The translations under genes and the position numbers were made by a program. A stretch of DNA of 64,000 bases. It comes from Anaeramoeba flamelloides. Lineage: Eukaryota > Metamonada > Anaeramoebidae. The notes below the pieces were generated by a model that was given only the letters and a program-made list of their open reading frames with translations, had not been told where the DNA came from and searched no databases. The stretch is taken from positions 3,224,001 through 3,288,000 of the forward strand of contig JANTQA010000072.1 of NCBI GenBank assembly GCA_027625915.1, given 5' to 3'. How positions within the stretch are numbered: the first letter of the stretch is position 1; every line of letters begins with the position of its first letter. Shown here one piece after another: positions 48,584 through 60,733 of this stretch.

Positions 48584-49147
48584 AAGGTTTACAATCCCTG
48601 AAATTTGAAAAAAAGATTATCTTGTGTCGAGTATAGTGACTTGTTAATTTGGTTCTTAGCTGATCCATTTTGTTCTTGGTATGGGGTTTTAATAGTGGTT
48701 CAAAATGGCAATTTTTGTCAATTTTTTTTTTTTTTTCCGAAATCCGAATTGAAGAGTGTAAGATTAATAGATTGGTAGGTGTTTAAGAATAAATTTTCAT
48801 TTTTGGGTTGTAGAAGAAAATTTTGATTTAATTTTTTGTCAATTAAACTAAATTAAAAAAAAATATTTTTTTTGAAAGGTTCCAAATAAAATCAAAAATA
48901 ATTTCAATTTCAATCAAAGAAACAAAAAATTAAAATTTCTTATAATTTCCCTTTCAATCAATTAGAGCAATACTCTTTGATTCTGATTTCGGAAAAAAAA
49001 AAAGAAATTGACAAAAATTGTCTTTTTGAACCACTTTTGAAATTTTTACTAAGTCCAAGATCGAACATCCAAGAAATAAATTAACAAGTCACTATACTCG
49101 ACACAAGATTATTTTTTTTTTTCAAATTTCAGGGATTGTAAACCTTT
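48584..49147. repeat. Foldback element 3' of RCC1-BTB
   Basis: Left arm about 48584-48757 (AAGGTTTACAATCCCTGAAA, TGTCGAGTATAGTGACTTG) and right arm about 48982-49147 (CAAGTCACTATACTCGACA, CAGGGATTGTAAACCTT) are inverted copies with moderate divergence in the middle. The loop is about 220 bp. No coding frame and no obvious target duplication were seen. Confidence 0.8.
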
Positions 49148-50201
49148 GGGGGAATATAACTTATTGAAATATTGACAAAATTGTTATTCCCAATTTATTG
49201 AATACATAATAATAATCTAATTATTTATTGCTAGTATCACATTGTCTAAAGAAAAGATAGGAAAAGTTTCTGATAGCTGTTTTATCTAATATTTTTCCAA
49301 AGTGGCAAAATATTTGACTATTGTTTTTTATTTTGAGAATAAAAAAAATTACTAAGTGAAATAATCTATTGATAACATTTCCAAAAGAATGAAAATCCTA
49401 TAAGAAAATTTAGAGTGTAGGAAATTTGAAACAATTTTCATTTTTTTTTTTTTTGGAATTTTGTTGCCGTTTTTTTTATTTTGTTTCGAACATTATGATT
49501 GTATGTGTGGACTTATAAGTTTCTGTTCAATTCTTTTATCTACTTTAATAATGTTTTATATTAATAAAAACAAACTGAAAATCGGAAATTAGAAATCATA
49601 AAAAAAAATATAATATTTATCAATTTTTTTTTTTTTTTGAAGTAAATATTAAAAAGTAAAAAAATGGTTTTTGGTTTACCAAATTAATCCCTAAATAGAG
49701 TATGCAGATTATTTTAGTTTCTTGACTTTATTGGAAATATCTCTTTTGATTTTAATTCTCTCGAATTTCTAATCTTTTAAGCATTATTTTTCTTAAATTT
49801 AACCAAATATCAAATTTTTATTTTTCTTTGCTATTTTTATTTTTTTTTTTTTCATCTTTTTTTTCTTTTTTACTTTTTTTTTTAGAAGTTCAATTTGAAA
49901 AATAATATTTAGGAAAATTCAAATTAACTTTCAGAATATTTATGGTTTGTTATTCCTTAAAAAACGAATATATTGATTTGAAAAAAAAAGCAAATGTCAA
50001 CAATTTTAATTTAATGAAGAAATTTATAAATTTTGAATCTAATCTTTCAAACAAAAGCCTACAGAAAAATTTTTTATTGTTTAATTTTTTTATAAAATTC
50101 ATAATTTCAACAGGTATTTCTTTTTTGATCATAAATCCTAATTTGGTCTATATTATTTTTCTCATTTTAACACATTTATGTGTTGGTTGGAAATTATAAT
50201 T
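49148..50201. other. Intergenic with an 85-residue plus-strand frame
   Basis: The frame 49942-50199 (MVCYSLKNEYIDLKKKA...) contains one hydrophobic stretch and stops two bases before MITE copy 3. It has no motif, and its codons match the local AT bias, so it is not called a gene. Pyrimidine tracts fill 49830-49885. Confidence 0.35.
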
Positions 50202-50396
50202 GAGTCAGTTCCAATTTTAAGGCACAAACTTTCAACGGAATTTAAGGTACAATAAAAATCTCAAATAAAACACAAAGTCCAGATTCTGGTAAAATAAATT
50301 ATAAAAAAAAAATTTCAAATTTTATTCCTTAATTTTAGATTTTTATTGTGCCTTAAATTTTGTTGGAAGTTTGTGCCTTAAAAGTGGAACTGGATG
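50202..50396. mobile_element. 195-bp palindromic MITE, copy 3
   Basis: It begins GAGTCAGTTCCAATTTTAAG and ends CTTAAAAGTGGAACTGGATG. It has the same palindromic body as copies 1 and 2 but is more diverged, and its TA flanks are no longer clear. It is probably the oldest of the three. Confidence 0.75.
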
Positions 50397-51419
50397 TGAA
50401 GTGAATTTTCATTTTTTGGCTGTACTACGATGGTGAAATAGGGTTTAAATCAAAATATTATTCTATATTAATCTTGAATAATTATTTGATAAATATCAGT
50501 ATTTTTTGACCAAATTTTATAATAAATCTTATAATAAGATAAATGTACTACTTTTCATAGTTCAAATTGGTTTTACCACCTCACGAGAGATATTTATAAT
50601 ATTTTTTTTTATCAAGTTGTCGTTCAAATAGTATACTAATCTTAATGGGAATTATTTAGCTTCTCGAATAATTTAAAATATTTTGTTAAAAAATTTTTCA
50701 CCTGTATTTCAAATAAAATTAAAAAAAAACATGTTTAATTGGTTTTATAGTATATAATCAAAGTAATCATATATATATTGTTGGTTAAAACCCAAAACAT
50801 CTCAAACAAATTATACTAGTTACTAAATTACTCCAAATATACCAATCTAATAATTGATTATGAAAATATGATTTAATACTGTGAGAACAAACTCTCACAT
50901 GAAAAAAAACCTTAAAAAATTTTTTTTTTTTGAAATTTTCAAAATCTAATTGTTCATCGTTCATTAAAAACTAATTCTCAAAATCATCCGAATATTTTTC
51001 AAATTAATATGAAGAATTAAAAATTTTAAAAAGTATGTAATTCCACTTGGATTCTCTTTATTTTGATATGATCAAGATCTTTCAAGTCCATTTTGGTTAA
51101 CAAAAATACTTACTTTGAAAACTAAATACTAATAAAAATAAAAATGAAGAATAATCACTATATTTTATTTTTGAAATTAGAAATCTTATTTTAAAAGAAA
51201 GTATTTAATGGTTTGGCCATTTGAATTTTATTAGAAATACTTTGGTGGCCTTAGTCCTTTGTCCTGATATTGCAAGATATCTTTTAAAAAATAGATTTTT
51301 CAGGTTATAATATGATTTATATATCAAAATGAAGAATTCAGAAATTGATCATTTTAACAATTGCTATATCTTAAAAAGAAAAGTTTTCTCAAATGCTAAC
51401 AAAATAATACAGATTAAAT
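50397..51419. other. Intergenic upstream of the CDK gene
   Basis: AT-rich DNA with no supported frame. I see nothing assignable. Confidence 0.4.
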
Positions 51420-51640
51420 ATTAAAGGGTTGTCTCTGAAAGCTGCAATTTATCTGATATGAGTTGTCCTAAAAATGAACTTTTTACTCATTTTTGCTACT
51501 GTTTAGAATCAAAAATAAACTATTTTGTTTTTTAAAAGACAATTTACTTTATGGATCTTAAATCCGAATTAAGAAAATCTAATTTAGATGACATACTTTA
51601 TAAAAGTTTTTAGTCTTCATTTTAATTCTGACTATGAAAA
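51420..51640. repeat. Diverged reverse-orientation copy of the 12791-13604 foldback
   Basis: TTAAAGGGTTGTCTCTGAAAG, GAGTTGTCCT, TTTTTACTCATTTTTGCTA and TTTTTAGTCTTCATTT match the inverse of about 12870-13105 in order, with many mismatches. It lies about 200 bp upstream of the CDK start codon. Confidence 0.55.
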
Positions 51641-51835
51641 AAAGAGATAATTTGATCATTTTTTGAACATAGAACAATCAAATTTTTTGAATTTCAACAA
51701 AAAAAAATGTTTCAGGTTTTTTTTTCAATCAAGCCCTTTTTCAAGACAGTAAGCCAGTTTTGAAAAATTGATATTTTTTTCATTTTTTGTTTTTTTCCTT
51801 TTTTATTGCACTTTCAGAAATAATTTATATTTTTA

Positions 51836-54800
51836 ATGACCCAAATTGGTGGATTAATTAGCCAACGTTTTACCAATTTAAAAAAAATTGGATCTGGAAC
51901 ATATGGAATTGTTTATAAAGTAATTTTTCATCTTCTTCATCAACACTTGTTGAAATATATATTTTTCTATCAAATAAATTAAACAAAACAAAAATTTGAT
52001 CTTATTGGTAATGTCTTTCTGTTGGCTTTTGCTTCAACAAAAATCCCTTTCTATCTTCTTTTTGATTAGGCAACATCAAAAAAAACAGGTGAAATTTTTG
52101 CACTTAAAAACATTCGGTTAGATAGTGTCGATGAGGGTGTTCCATCAACTGCGATTCGTGAAATTAGTCTTTTAAAAGATCTTCGACATCCCAATATCGT
52201 AAGGTTTGTATTTTCAACAACAGCTTTCTTTTCTTCCAATACGTTCTGATTTACAATTACCACCTTGTCTTGTTATTTATTTTTATTTTTTTTTTTTTTT
52301 TTTTGTGTTTTTTGCAAATTGTCAAATTAAAAATTTTTATTGAAATTCAAAAACAAACAAAAAGAAAAAAATTGATGAGCAAAAGTTCAAATATTTTTAA
52401 AATTTTATTAACAAAAGTGTCACCAAACACTATTACCTCTTTTATTTTTTCCTTGAATATTTTTTTATGACAAAACAAACAAAATCTTTTGAAAAAAAAA
52501 AAAAAAAAAAAAATAACAAACAACCAACAAAATGAAAAATACGAAACCAATTAAAAGACTAACAGACGTTCTTCATTCAAACAGAAAACTGACGCTTGTT
52601 TTTGAATATTTAGATCACGATTTAAAAAAATATATGGACAGCCTAAATTCACCCTTGCCTGTAAGACAAATCAAGTCCTTTACTTTCCAAATTTTAAGAG
52701 GGCTAGCTTATTGTGCAGAGCAAAGGGTACTCCACCGTGATTTGAAACCACAGAATTTATTAATTAACCAAACAGGGGAGTTAAAATTAGCAGATTTTGG
52801 TTTAGCTCGTGCATTTGGTATCCCCATGAAGGCATACTCAAGTGAGGTTGTTACGCTTTGGTATAGGCCACCAGACGTCTTACTTGGGAACCAAAAATAC
52901 GGAACAAGTGTGGATATCTGGGGTGCAGGGTGTATTTTTGCAGAAATGTATCTCGGAAAGCCACTCTTCAAAGGAAGAGATGCACCAAGCCAACTGAAAA
53001 AAATCTTTACTAAATTGGGAACACCAACAAAAGAGGAATGGCCAGAGATGACAGAATTACCAGAGTGGAAAAACTTTAACCCAAAGGAATGTAAGGGCTA
53101 TTCTTTACGAGATCTTGTCCCTTCAATTGATGATGAAGACGGTTATGATCTTTTATCGGTAAATTACTATTTTTTTTTTTTTTTTTTGAATAACAACTCC
53201 CAAACACAACTTTTATTAACCACTCCTGAAAAAAAGTGTCAAATCGAAAATATTTGTCAAATCGGTTTATATTGTTAGACGGATAGTTAAAAGGAAAAAA
53301 TTTTCAAATATTATTTTTGTTTTTTTTCACTTAGCAATAAAGATATCTGAAACTGAAATTCCACAAACTGGATTAACACCTATTATTAAAATCTTAAATA
53401 CTAATTCACAATGAATAAAAAAATCATAACAACAAAAAAATCACAAAAAAAGTCGATTTTAACAAAAGTCTAAAATTTTAATTTCAAATCTGTCAAATTG
53501 AAAATTCTTAAATTTTAATGTACTTTGATGTTTTGAATTCGATTTTTATTTCAAATAATCAATCTATTTTTTTGTACTTGGTTTTTTTTTTTTAAAAATG
53601 AAGGAAAAAAGACACTAAAAAAATATTTGAAAAATGAGAACTTTTACAACTATTTTACAATTAAAACAGATTTGACAATTTTTTTCCAGAGTGGTAATTT
53701 TAATTCGGATCTTGCTCAGTTATTGTTTAATCAATTTTAAATTTTTTATTGGGGTTATTTAAATTATAAATAAGTTTTCTCATTTGAAAAAATTAAAACA
53801 AATAAAGTTTTCAAAAGCATTCTATAAAATAGTGGACAAACTTCAATAGAAGTGTGTTCAATATAATCTCCCTTTAGGAACGAAAATCGACAGTCTTCGA
53901 TTTTTAGAATTTTGGTGTTTTCAAATTCTATTTTGTGAGTGTGTCAAAATTTGATATAGTCCGAAAGTGAAAGGGATGAAATTTTGTATATTTATCGATC
54001 TTGCTGACTTTATGTTTTGGCTTATCAAATAAGTAGTGAAATTCTCATAAATTTCAAAAATATTCAAAAATCAAAAATTCTCAAAATATATGATTATTAT
54101 GCAGCTTTGTGAGTGTAAAAAGAAATGATTTTTCCAGGTTTTATGATATATCTATCAAAAGAGATAATTAAGTGAAATATAATATTTGATATTTTCAGTA
54201 AAACGTATCCTAAAGGAGGATTTACCTAGCAAAAAAAATTCGGAATATTTCAAAAAAGTATAAATAATAAATAATTACTTTTTCATAGGATAATCATCAA
54301 AAAAGTTGTGAAAAAATCCAAAATTTTTGACAATTTGATGTTTTTCTTCCCCAGAAGATCAAAAAATATACACAATTCTATCCCTTTCACTTTCGGACTA
54401 TATCAAATTTTGACACGCTCACAAAACAGAATTTGAAAATACCAAAATTCTGAAAATCGAATACTGTCGATTTTCGCCCCTAAAGGGATATTGGAATCTT
54501 TTTAGTTGCACAATCGTTGGAACCAACACTTTAAGTTGATTTTATATCTGCCTTTCTTACGGGATTAGCGTTACCATAGATTCGTATATATTTAAAGTAT
54601 GTTGCAATTGGTGGTTAATGATATTAGGGCTTCATAGTTCAAATGGTTTATGTGACTCTCAAAAAATCTATTTTAACTATTATTGGACAATGAATTATTG
54701 GATTTTTTTCAAAATATCACAATTAAAAATTATCATTTCTCGAAATTTTATTTTAAATTACTTTTTTAACTGAAGAAAAATTTTCAGATTTTGATAGAAT

Positions 54801-55464
54801 ATAACAACTATCATCACAATATTTAAATTGGTAAATTTTGGATAGTGTTTCATTTAAAGCAATTAAAAAAAAAAAAAAAATTGTATTAAAAATTGAGTTA
54901 TTTTTGTTTTCATATCCCCTTTCCGCGTTATATTGTTTATAGTATGGACAGTATAATTAATAATATTTTGTATTTGGTTTAAAATTATATATATATATAT
55001 ATATAGATAGATAGATAGATAGATAGATGGATGGATATATCTTATGGATAGATATATCTTATTCATTTATTTAAATTATTGTTTTTTTTTGTTCTTTTAA
55101 TGATTTTAATTTGGTTAGATTCTAATTAAAAAAAAAGGAAATTTTTTTCTTATTTTTTAATTATTGATAAGAGTCTTAATATTATTCTATAAGACAAGCC
55201 GTTTCACAAACGAACAATCTTGATAAAAATATTTTTCACTCTCCTTTTTTAAAAAAAAAAATTAATTCGAATCTTCTTTTCTTTACTCATTCTTATATAT
55301 TTATTTTTTTATTTATTTACAACTAATTATTGATTTATTTTATTTTATATCTTATAATTCTAAAACCTAAACAGAAAATGCTACAATGTGATCCAAATAA
55401 ACGAATCAGTGCATTGGATGCCTTGGACCATGATTATTTTAATGATATCATTCAAAATGATTAA
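51836..55464 (+). CDS. Cyclin-dependent kinase, CDK5/Pho85-like, four exons
   Basis: This is a proline-directed Ser/Thr kinase that should need a cyclin-type partner. Exons are 51836-51919, 52070-52203, 52558-53158 and 55375-55464, all with GT-AG borders and consistent phase, giving 302 residues, the normal CDK size. Motifs in order: glycine loop [11 protein letters not shown] with Thr-Tyr at the inhibitory positions; catalytic Lys in FALKNIR; exact PSTAIRE cyclin-binding helix ([13 protein letters not shown]); catalytic loop [21 protein letters not shown]; activation segment [19 protein letters not shown]; and C-lobe [13 protein letters not shown]. The PSTAIRE helix is as in CDK1 and Pho85. 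The Ser-Ser in the T-loop, RPPDVL and HDLKKYMDS fit CDK5/Pho85 better than CDK1, which has a phosphorylated Thr there. Intron 3 is 2.2 kb and holds a foldback and microsatellites. Confidence 0.93.
53860..54492. repeat. Foldback element inside CDK intron 3
   Basis: Arms of about 140 bp (about 53860-54003 and 54348-54492) are inverted copies with roughly one mismatch in ten. Markers are CGAAAATCGACAGT, AGAATTTTGGT, GTGTCAAAATTTGATATAGT and CCGAAAGTGAAAGGGAT. The ends carry CTCCCTTTAGG and CCTAAAGGGATA. The element accounts for over a quarter of the intron. No coding frame is present. Confidence 0.85.
54987..55036. repeat. (AT)n-(TAGA)n compound microsatellite
   Basis: About nine AT units are followed by about seven TAGA units and two TGGA units, within CDK intron 3. 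Confidence 0.9.
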
Positions 55465-55774
55465 AAACCTCAACTTTTTCATTTTTTATTAATTTCTTTA
55501 TTTTAATTTTTTTTTTGGAAGCCAATTTATTTGCTTTTTCTTTAAATTCATTGATAAATTTTATTTTCTCATTTTTTAAAAATTCTTGAGATTGTTTATA
55601 AGACAAAAAAAGTTTTAATAAAGATTATTTTTATTTAAAAAAATATCTATTTTTTTTCCCATTCAAATTTTTTAAAATCAAATAAATTTTCGGTGTTGAG
55701 ATAAATTTATTAGGAATTGTATTTCAAAATAATAAGAATAAAAATAAGATGAAATCAATTTATTGGATTTAAAA

Positions 55775-56543
55775 ATGATAGATTATATTTGTATATATGA
55801 CTTAGAATCCGGGGATAATGTACTCTTTGCCCAAATCTTAAAATCGATTCATTATCAAAAAAAAGCAGTATTTTGGAGAGCCAAGTTGTTTTTTTTAAAT
55901 GATTGGCAAGATCAAATTAATAGAACCAGAAAGAAGGTAAAGATAAAAAATGTTTTCATTGATCAAGTTTACCACTCACTACCAAAATAAAATTTTATTC
56001 CCCATTTCTCATTTTATTTTTTTTTAGACTCATATTTCGCTTTAGTACAGAGAGGGTTGCACACACCCAATGGTAAACAAAAACGTGAGTGCTCTAACTT
56101 TTCAAGAACTGTAAATGTAACCTAAAATTTCATAATCCATTTTGAGAAAAATAAAAGTCCTCTAATCAACCTGAAATACCTAAAGTATTCCAACTTTAAG
56201 ACTCATTATTTCTTCATTGTCATTTAAAAAAAACGAATAGATACCTTTTACTTCTTGAATTGTTTTATTTATTGCTAAAACAATAGCTAATTTTAGTACA
56301 TTATCACCTGACTCAAATCAGATTTTAAAAATTTTTTTGAAATTTATTTCGTCAATTTTCAAAAACAAGTCCGATTCCATTCATTCCTCATCAAATGATA
56401 AAACTTTTGTTTTGAAACTGATCAGCTTAAAATTTTTTTTTACGAAAAAAAAAATTACTCATTACAAAGTTGGTATTTTTGAAAAAAATATGTTTGAAAA
56501 ACGTAAAGCACTTCATTTAAAAATTGTTGGATTGCTTTATTGA
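55775..56543 (+). CDS. Unidentified small spliced gene
   Basis: The first exon (55775-55936) starts MIDYICIYDLESGDNVLFAQ and ends NRTRKK before a GTAAAG donor; the codons are gene-like. A mini-exon at 56046-56072 (YREGCTHPM, between TTTAG and GTAAAC) and a last exon at 56322-56543 (after AATCAG, ending HLKIVGLLY-stop) are all in phase 0. Together they would give about 136 residues. The opening 'YIYDLESG-LF' beta pattern is reminiscent of longin-type or adaptor sigma-like domains, but that is a weak impression only. It lies 310 bp after the CDK stop on the same strand. The middle exon is the least certain part. Confidence 0.4.
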
Positions 56544-57644
56544 ATAAAATACCCAAAAGAAAAAAATAAATAAAATAGTACTGACATCGTATCGTAAGAC
56601 ATAAAGAGCTTTGAATCTTTATAATTATTTTAGTAATTATAATTTTTATTATTTATTTGGAAAAAGGTAATTTTAAATTGAAACTAAACCTTTTTTCAAA
56701 TATGTTGGCCCACGTTATAATGTTACTGGTAGTGCTTTTGTCAAGTTTTATCCCCCTATTATTATCAAAAGAAATTCTTCAAATTTTTTTTTTTTTTTTT
56801 CTTTTAATTTCATCAAATTTTGTTTTTCTTTCTTTTTTTAATTTTTTTTATTGTCTTTTTTCTTTTCTTTTCAAATTTTTTTTTTTAGTTTTTTTTTTTT
56901 TTTATTATAAAGTCAAGTTGTAAAAAAAAAGAGAGATCTTAGAAAATATAATAAAGATTTAAAAAATTGATAAACTGAAACAGGTTTTTACATTTAAATG
57001 TAGCAAATTAGATGATATGGTTACTTGTTCACAAAAGACTCTATTTTTCACGAGCAAATACTTTTTTTTTTTGTGAATATGCGTTATCATCATATTGGTC
57101 TGTTTTTTTATAAAGGGTAGTATTTTTCCACGAACATAACAAATTGAATAATAGGGTTTGTTGAAAATAATACTAAATCAATTCGAAAGTCGTTTTATTT
57201 CCGATCTTGAGTTAAAAAATAACTTTTCTTATAGATGAACCAAAATAAAAGATTTCAAACCATCAATTGTATCTTTATTTATACTATTGATTAAAAATAA
57301 AAGAAAGGTAAAGTAATAAAAAATTTTGAAACCATAATTAAAATTCCAAATTTCAAGACAAAACAATTTATTTAAAGCCAATTGAGAAAATGGGTTGAAA
57401 TCTAGAATTGATCAGTTTTTTTAAAAAAGTGCCTCAACTTTAAAAGTTAAATTCTTCGAAATGGGAGAAAGTACCGATAAATCTAAAAGATTAATTAAAA
57501 AAAACAAATCATTCTATTTTCCTTAAGTGTTGAATTTCTTCAAAATTTAAAATTTTGGAAAATGGAAATATAACAAGCTTTTCAAAGATTCATTCTTTAA
57601 TTTGTAGCTATATTGTTTTGATATTGAAAAGGCTGAAAAAAAAT
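56544..57644. other. Intergenic, pyrimidine-rich
   Basis: The plus-strand frame at 56657-56923 is a Phe/Leu artefact of T-rich DNA, although its first 45 residues (NMLAHVIMLLVVLLSSFIPLL) would make a membrane segment. I see no convincing gene. Confidence 0.35.
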
Positions 57645-58415
57645 ATAATACCCCCTTTAATATCGTAGATTCTTTTTGATAATCAAAGTATGTTGTAATT
57701 GGGTATGAATGATATTAGTACACCATGACTCAAATAACTCGAAAAAATCTATTATAAATCTTATTAAACAATTAATTCTAACAGTTTTTACTAAATGATT
57801 CCAATTAAAAATAAAAGTTTTTTTTGAAATTTTTTTTTTATTAATTCCTTTTCCGAATCTATAAATAGTTAACCAAAACAATAGTAAAACAGTATCCAAT
57901 AATTCATATCTAGAACTTCCAAAAGTAACTATTTTTAGAATTTTTTACTTTCAAAGATTAACTCAATAATCAACAACATAAAGGTTCAAAGACTAATTAA
58001 TTTTGTTTCATTTTTATAAATCTACTTGTAGTATTTTCTGTATATTTCTAATGATTTGAGAAATAATTTGTCAAAAAAATTTATTGGTTTATTATTTGGA
58101 TCCTTAAAACAATAGCGAACGAATCTACCTTTTGTGACAATTTAACAAAGACATTTTGCAACTTTGTAATCTGGATATTGATGATTAATCCTTTAAATTT
58201 ATTATGAGATCCAGATTTTTTTCTAAAATTTTTAAAGTTTTTTGCTAATACAGAAATCATTTTTAATTGATAAGATCAACAAATATTACTAGTTGACGAA
58301 TCGAATTTTTAGAGATGTTTGAACCATTTAGCACCTATGTGAGTTAAACTCAATAAAAACATACTTTGATCTTTGGCTTCTCCTCGGTAGACGCTAATCC
58401 CTTAAAGTATTATAT
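57645..58415. repeat. Diverged foldback between CDK-side genes and RFC3
   Basis: The left arm contains TATAATACCCCCTTTAATATCG and AATCAAAGTATGTT. The right arm, inverted, contains ATACTTTAAGGGATTAGCGTC and GATCAAAGTATGTT. A related single arm occurs at about 54555-54660 (GGGATTAGCGTTACCATAG, AAAGTATGTTGCAATTGG). Divergence is high, so the element is old. It is non-coding. Confidence 0.55.
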
Positions 58416-58791
58416 TCACAGCAAAAAGCGAAATATTGATAAATTATTGTTTCCTTCAGTAACCAAATGTTTAATTGACATTTAAAGTGTCTATTTTTGA
58501 GATAATTAATCAGTTCAGTGATTATTTTATTGGTTTGAATAAATAAACTGTTTTAAACTCGAAATTAACATTAAGGGAAAAATGGGTCTTAAAAATTCTT
58601 TTAAAATTCATCCATTTACAATTAAAAAAATCTTATTAGCCATTTTGATTTGTTTTCTTGTAAATAAACCCGAAAGCGAGCAATAGGGGATTTAATCAAG
58701 TCAATAAACACAAAACTATCTATATTTTTTTCATTTTTTGTATTTTCTTGTCAGAATAAAAAAACTTCTTAAAACAAAAAGAATTTCTAAA

Positions 58792-60110
58792 ATGTCATTA
58801 TGGATCGACAAATACAGACCAAAAACTTTTGAAGATTTAACTATTCACCCAAAATTAACAAAAAGATTAAAAAAAATTGTAAGCTAAATTCCTCAAGCAT
58901 TCTTTCTTTTGTTTCCGTCTTCTTCGAAAAAAGCAATTACATTAAAAAAAAAAATAAAAAATATTAACGTTAAATTTTCTTCATGAAAATAAAAAACTTC
59001 TTCTTTTCTCATCTATAGTCCACAACTAAAGACATTCCACATTTATTATTTTATGGACCATCAGGCTCTGGTAAAAAAACAAGAATTTTGTGTTTATTAC
59101 GAGATCTTTATGGACCTGATGTTGATCATGTCCATTCTTCAAGGAAAGATTACAAATTTAAATCCGGAGGCACTGCAGAACTCTCAATTTTATCTTCATC
59201 GTATCACATTGAACTCAACCCATCAGATGTTGGTGTTAAGGATCGAAAAGTGATTCAGGAAACTTTAAAAGAAATTGCACAAACTACACCTATTTCTTCA
59301 TACACATCGTTAAAAGACATGATGAAAAAAGGAACAAAGAAGAACTTTTTCCAGAAACAGAAAAAGGATGAAAATAAAAAAGAAAAAGAAAAGGAAAAAG
59401 AGAACGAAAAAGGAAAAAAAACGAACAAAATTGGCTATCGGGTTGTAATTTTAAATGAAGTTGATCTCTTAACGAGAGAAGCACAGCAGGCGCTTCGTCG
59501 GACGATGGAGAAATACACTAAAACTTGCAGACTGATTCTAGTTTGTGTCAATGTGTCTGCAATTATTGAACCCTTGCGCTCAAGGTGTTTGTTGATCCGT
59601 GTTCCCGCGCCCAATAAAAATGAAGTACAGACACTTTTAGAAGGCGTTGTTAAACGGCAAAAGTTAACTGCCCCCACGTTGTTTCTCAAAAAAATTGTAA
59701 ACAATTCCGACCTAAACATAAGAAGAGCAATTTTGATGCTCCAATCCGCAAAGATTGATCAGTACCCCTTTAAGGAACACCAATTTGTTCCCTTGCCGGA
59801 TTGGCAGATCTATATAGCAGATCTTGCAAGGTCAATCGTAGAAGAGCCACAGTCACCAAAGCAACTACTCGTCATTAGAAATAAATTATATGAGCTGATC
59901 ACGCATTGTATACCAACAGATGTGATTTTCAGTGTCCTTTTACAGGAACTACTATTAAAAGTAGACACAGGACTACAAAAAGAAACAATTTCATTGGCTG
60001 CCTATTACGAACACAAATCTAAACTTGGATCGAAGCCAATCATCCATTTGGAGGCTTTTATTTCACATTTTATGGTTATTTTTAAAAAATTCTTAACAGA
60101 TTTTTATTAA
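58792..60110 (+). CDS. RFC3: Replication factor C subunit 3 (clamp loader), two exons
   Basis: This is a subunit of the RFC clamp loader that opens and loads PCNA at primer-template junctions. Exon 1 (58792-58878) encodes MSLWIDKYRPKTFEDLTIHP and nine more residues; a 140-bp GTAAGC...ATAG intron follows; exon 2 is 59019-60110. The protein has about 392 residues, against about 356 in animals. Walker A is GPSGSGKKT (about 42-50). The Walker B position reads VVILNEVDLL (about 174), the non-canonical form with EVD that RFC3/Rfc5-type subunits carry. The sensor and arginine-finger region has ALRRTMEKYTKTCRLILVC and RSRCL (about 216). The C-terminal collar ends LEAFISHFMVIFKKFLTDFY. The extra length is mainly a Lys/Glu-rich insert at about 130-168 before Walker B. 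The start is fixed by the conserved SLW-DKYRP motif. Confidence 0.96.
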
Positions 60111-60242
60111 TAAATTTCCCTCATTTATTTGTTTTTTATTTGTTTTTTATTTTGTTGTCATTTGTTTAAATTCTCATTAGATAGAGCACAATTAAGAAAC
60201 AAACTAGCTATTTTTTTTTTTTTTTTGTAGCCAAATCAAGCA

Positions 60243-60733
60243 TTATGACAACACCTATTTTACTGTTGAGAGAAAAATGTTGGAATCAGAAAAATGGTTC
60301 GACACCATTTTTAATTGGAACCATTATTAAAATTGAAAATCAAATCCTATTGATAACTGGTGAATTTTATATAAATCCAGGTTTAAAGGTGTTCTAAGTT
60401 CATTAATCTGTGATGTGTGTAGAATACTCATTTGAATGGTTGCTAACTCAAGTAATCATGTTATTTTAACAAAAATCCAAGTTGTAGTAAAGTTTATTAT
60501 TAATTCTGAAAATTGGTAATTTTTAAACTTGACATAGTTTATAAGAGATAATGTTTTGAAAAAGTAGAATTACATTAATCGTTATTCTAATAAGTAGATT
60601 ATTGTTATTTTCTTTAGTTATTTCACAAACGAATGAAAGTAAAAATCATTTTCAGTTAGGTTCCCAATTAAAATTGCTGTACAACTATTTTTCTGTTTCC
60701 AACATTTTTCTCTCAACAGTTATCATAATACCC
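60243..60733. repeat. Foldback 3' of RFC3, with a 50-residue frame in one arm
   Basis: Arms of about 75 bp share ACTGTTGAGAGAAAAATG, TTGGAA.CAGAAAAAT and TTTTAATTGG.AACC in inverted orientation (left about 60261-60345, right about 60650-60721). The left arm lies in a plus-strand frame, 60245-60397, beginning MTTPILLLREKCWNQKNG with fairly balanced codons and a TTTGTAG acceptor-like site before it. That could be an exon of an unresolved gene, but no continuation was found. Confidence 0.65.

Noticed and set aside
56657-56923. Possible membrane protein
   Set aside because: More than half is Phe encoded by poly-T, and only a short part could be a real membrane segment.
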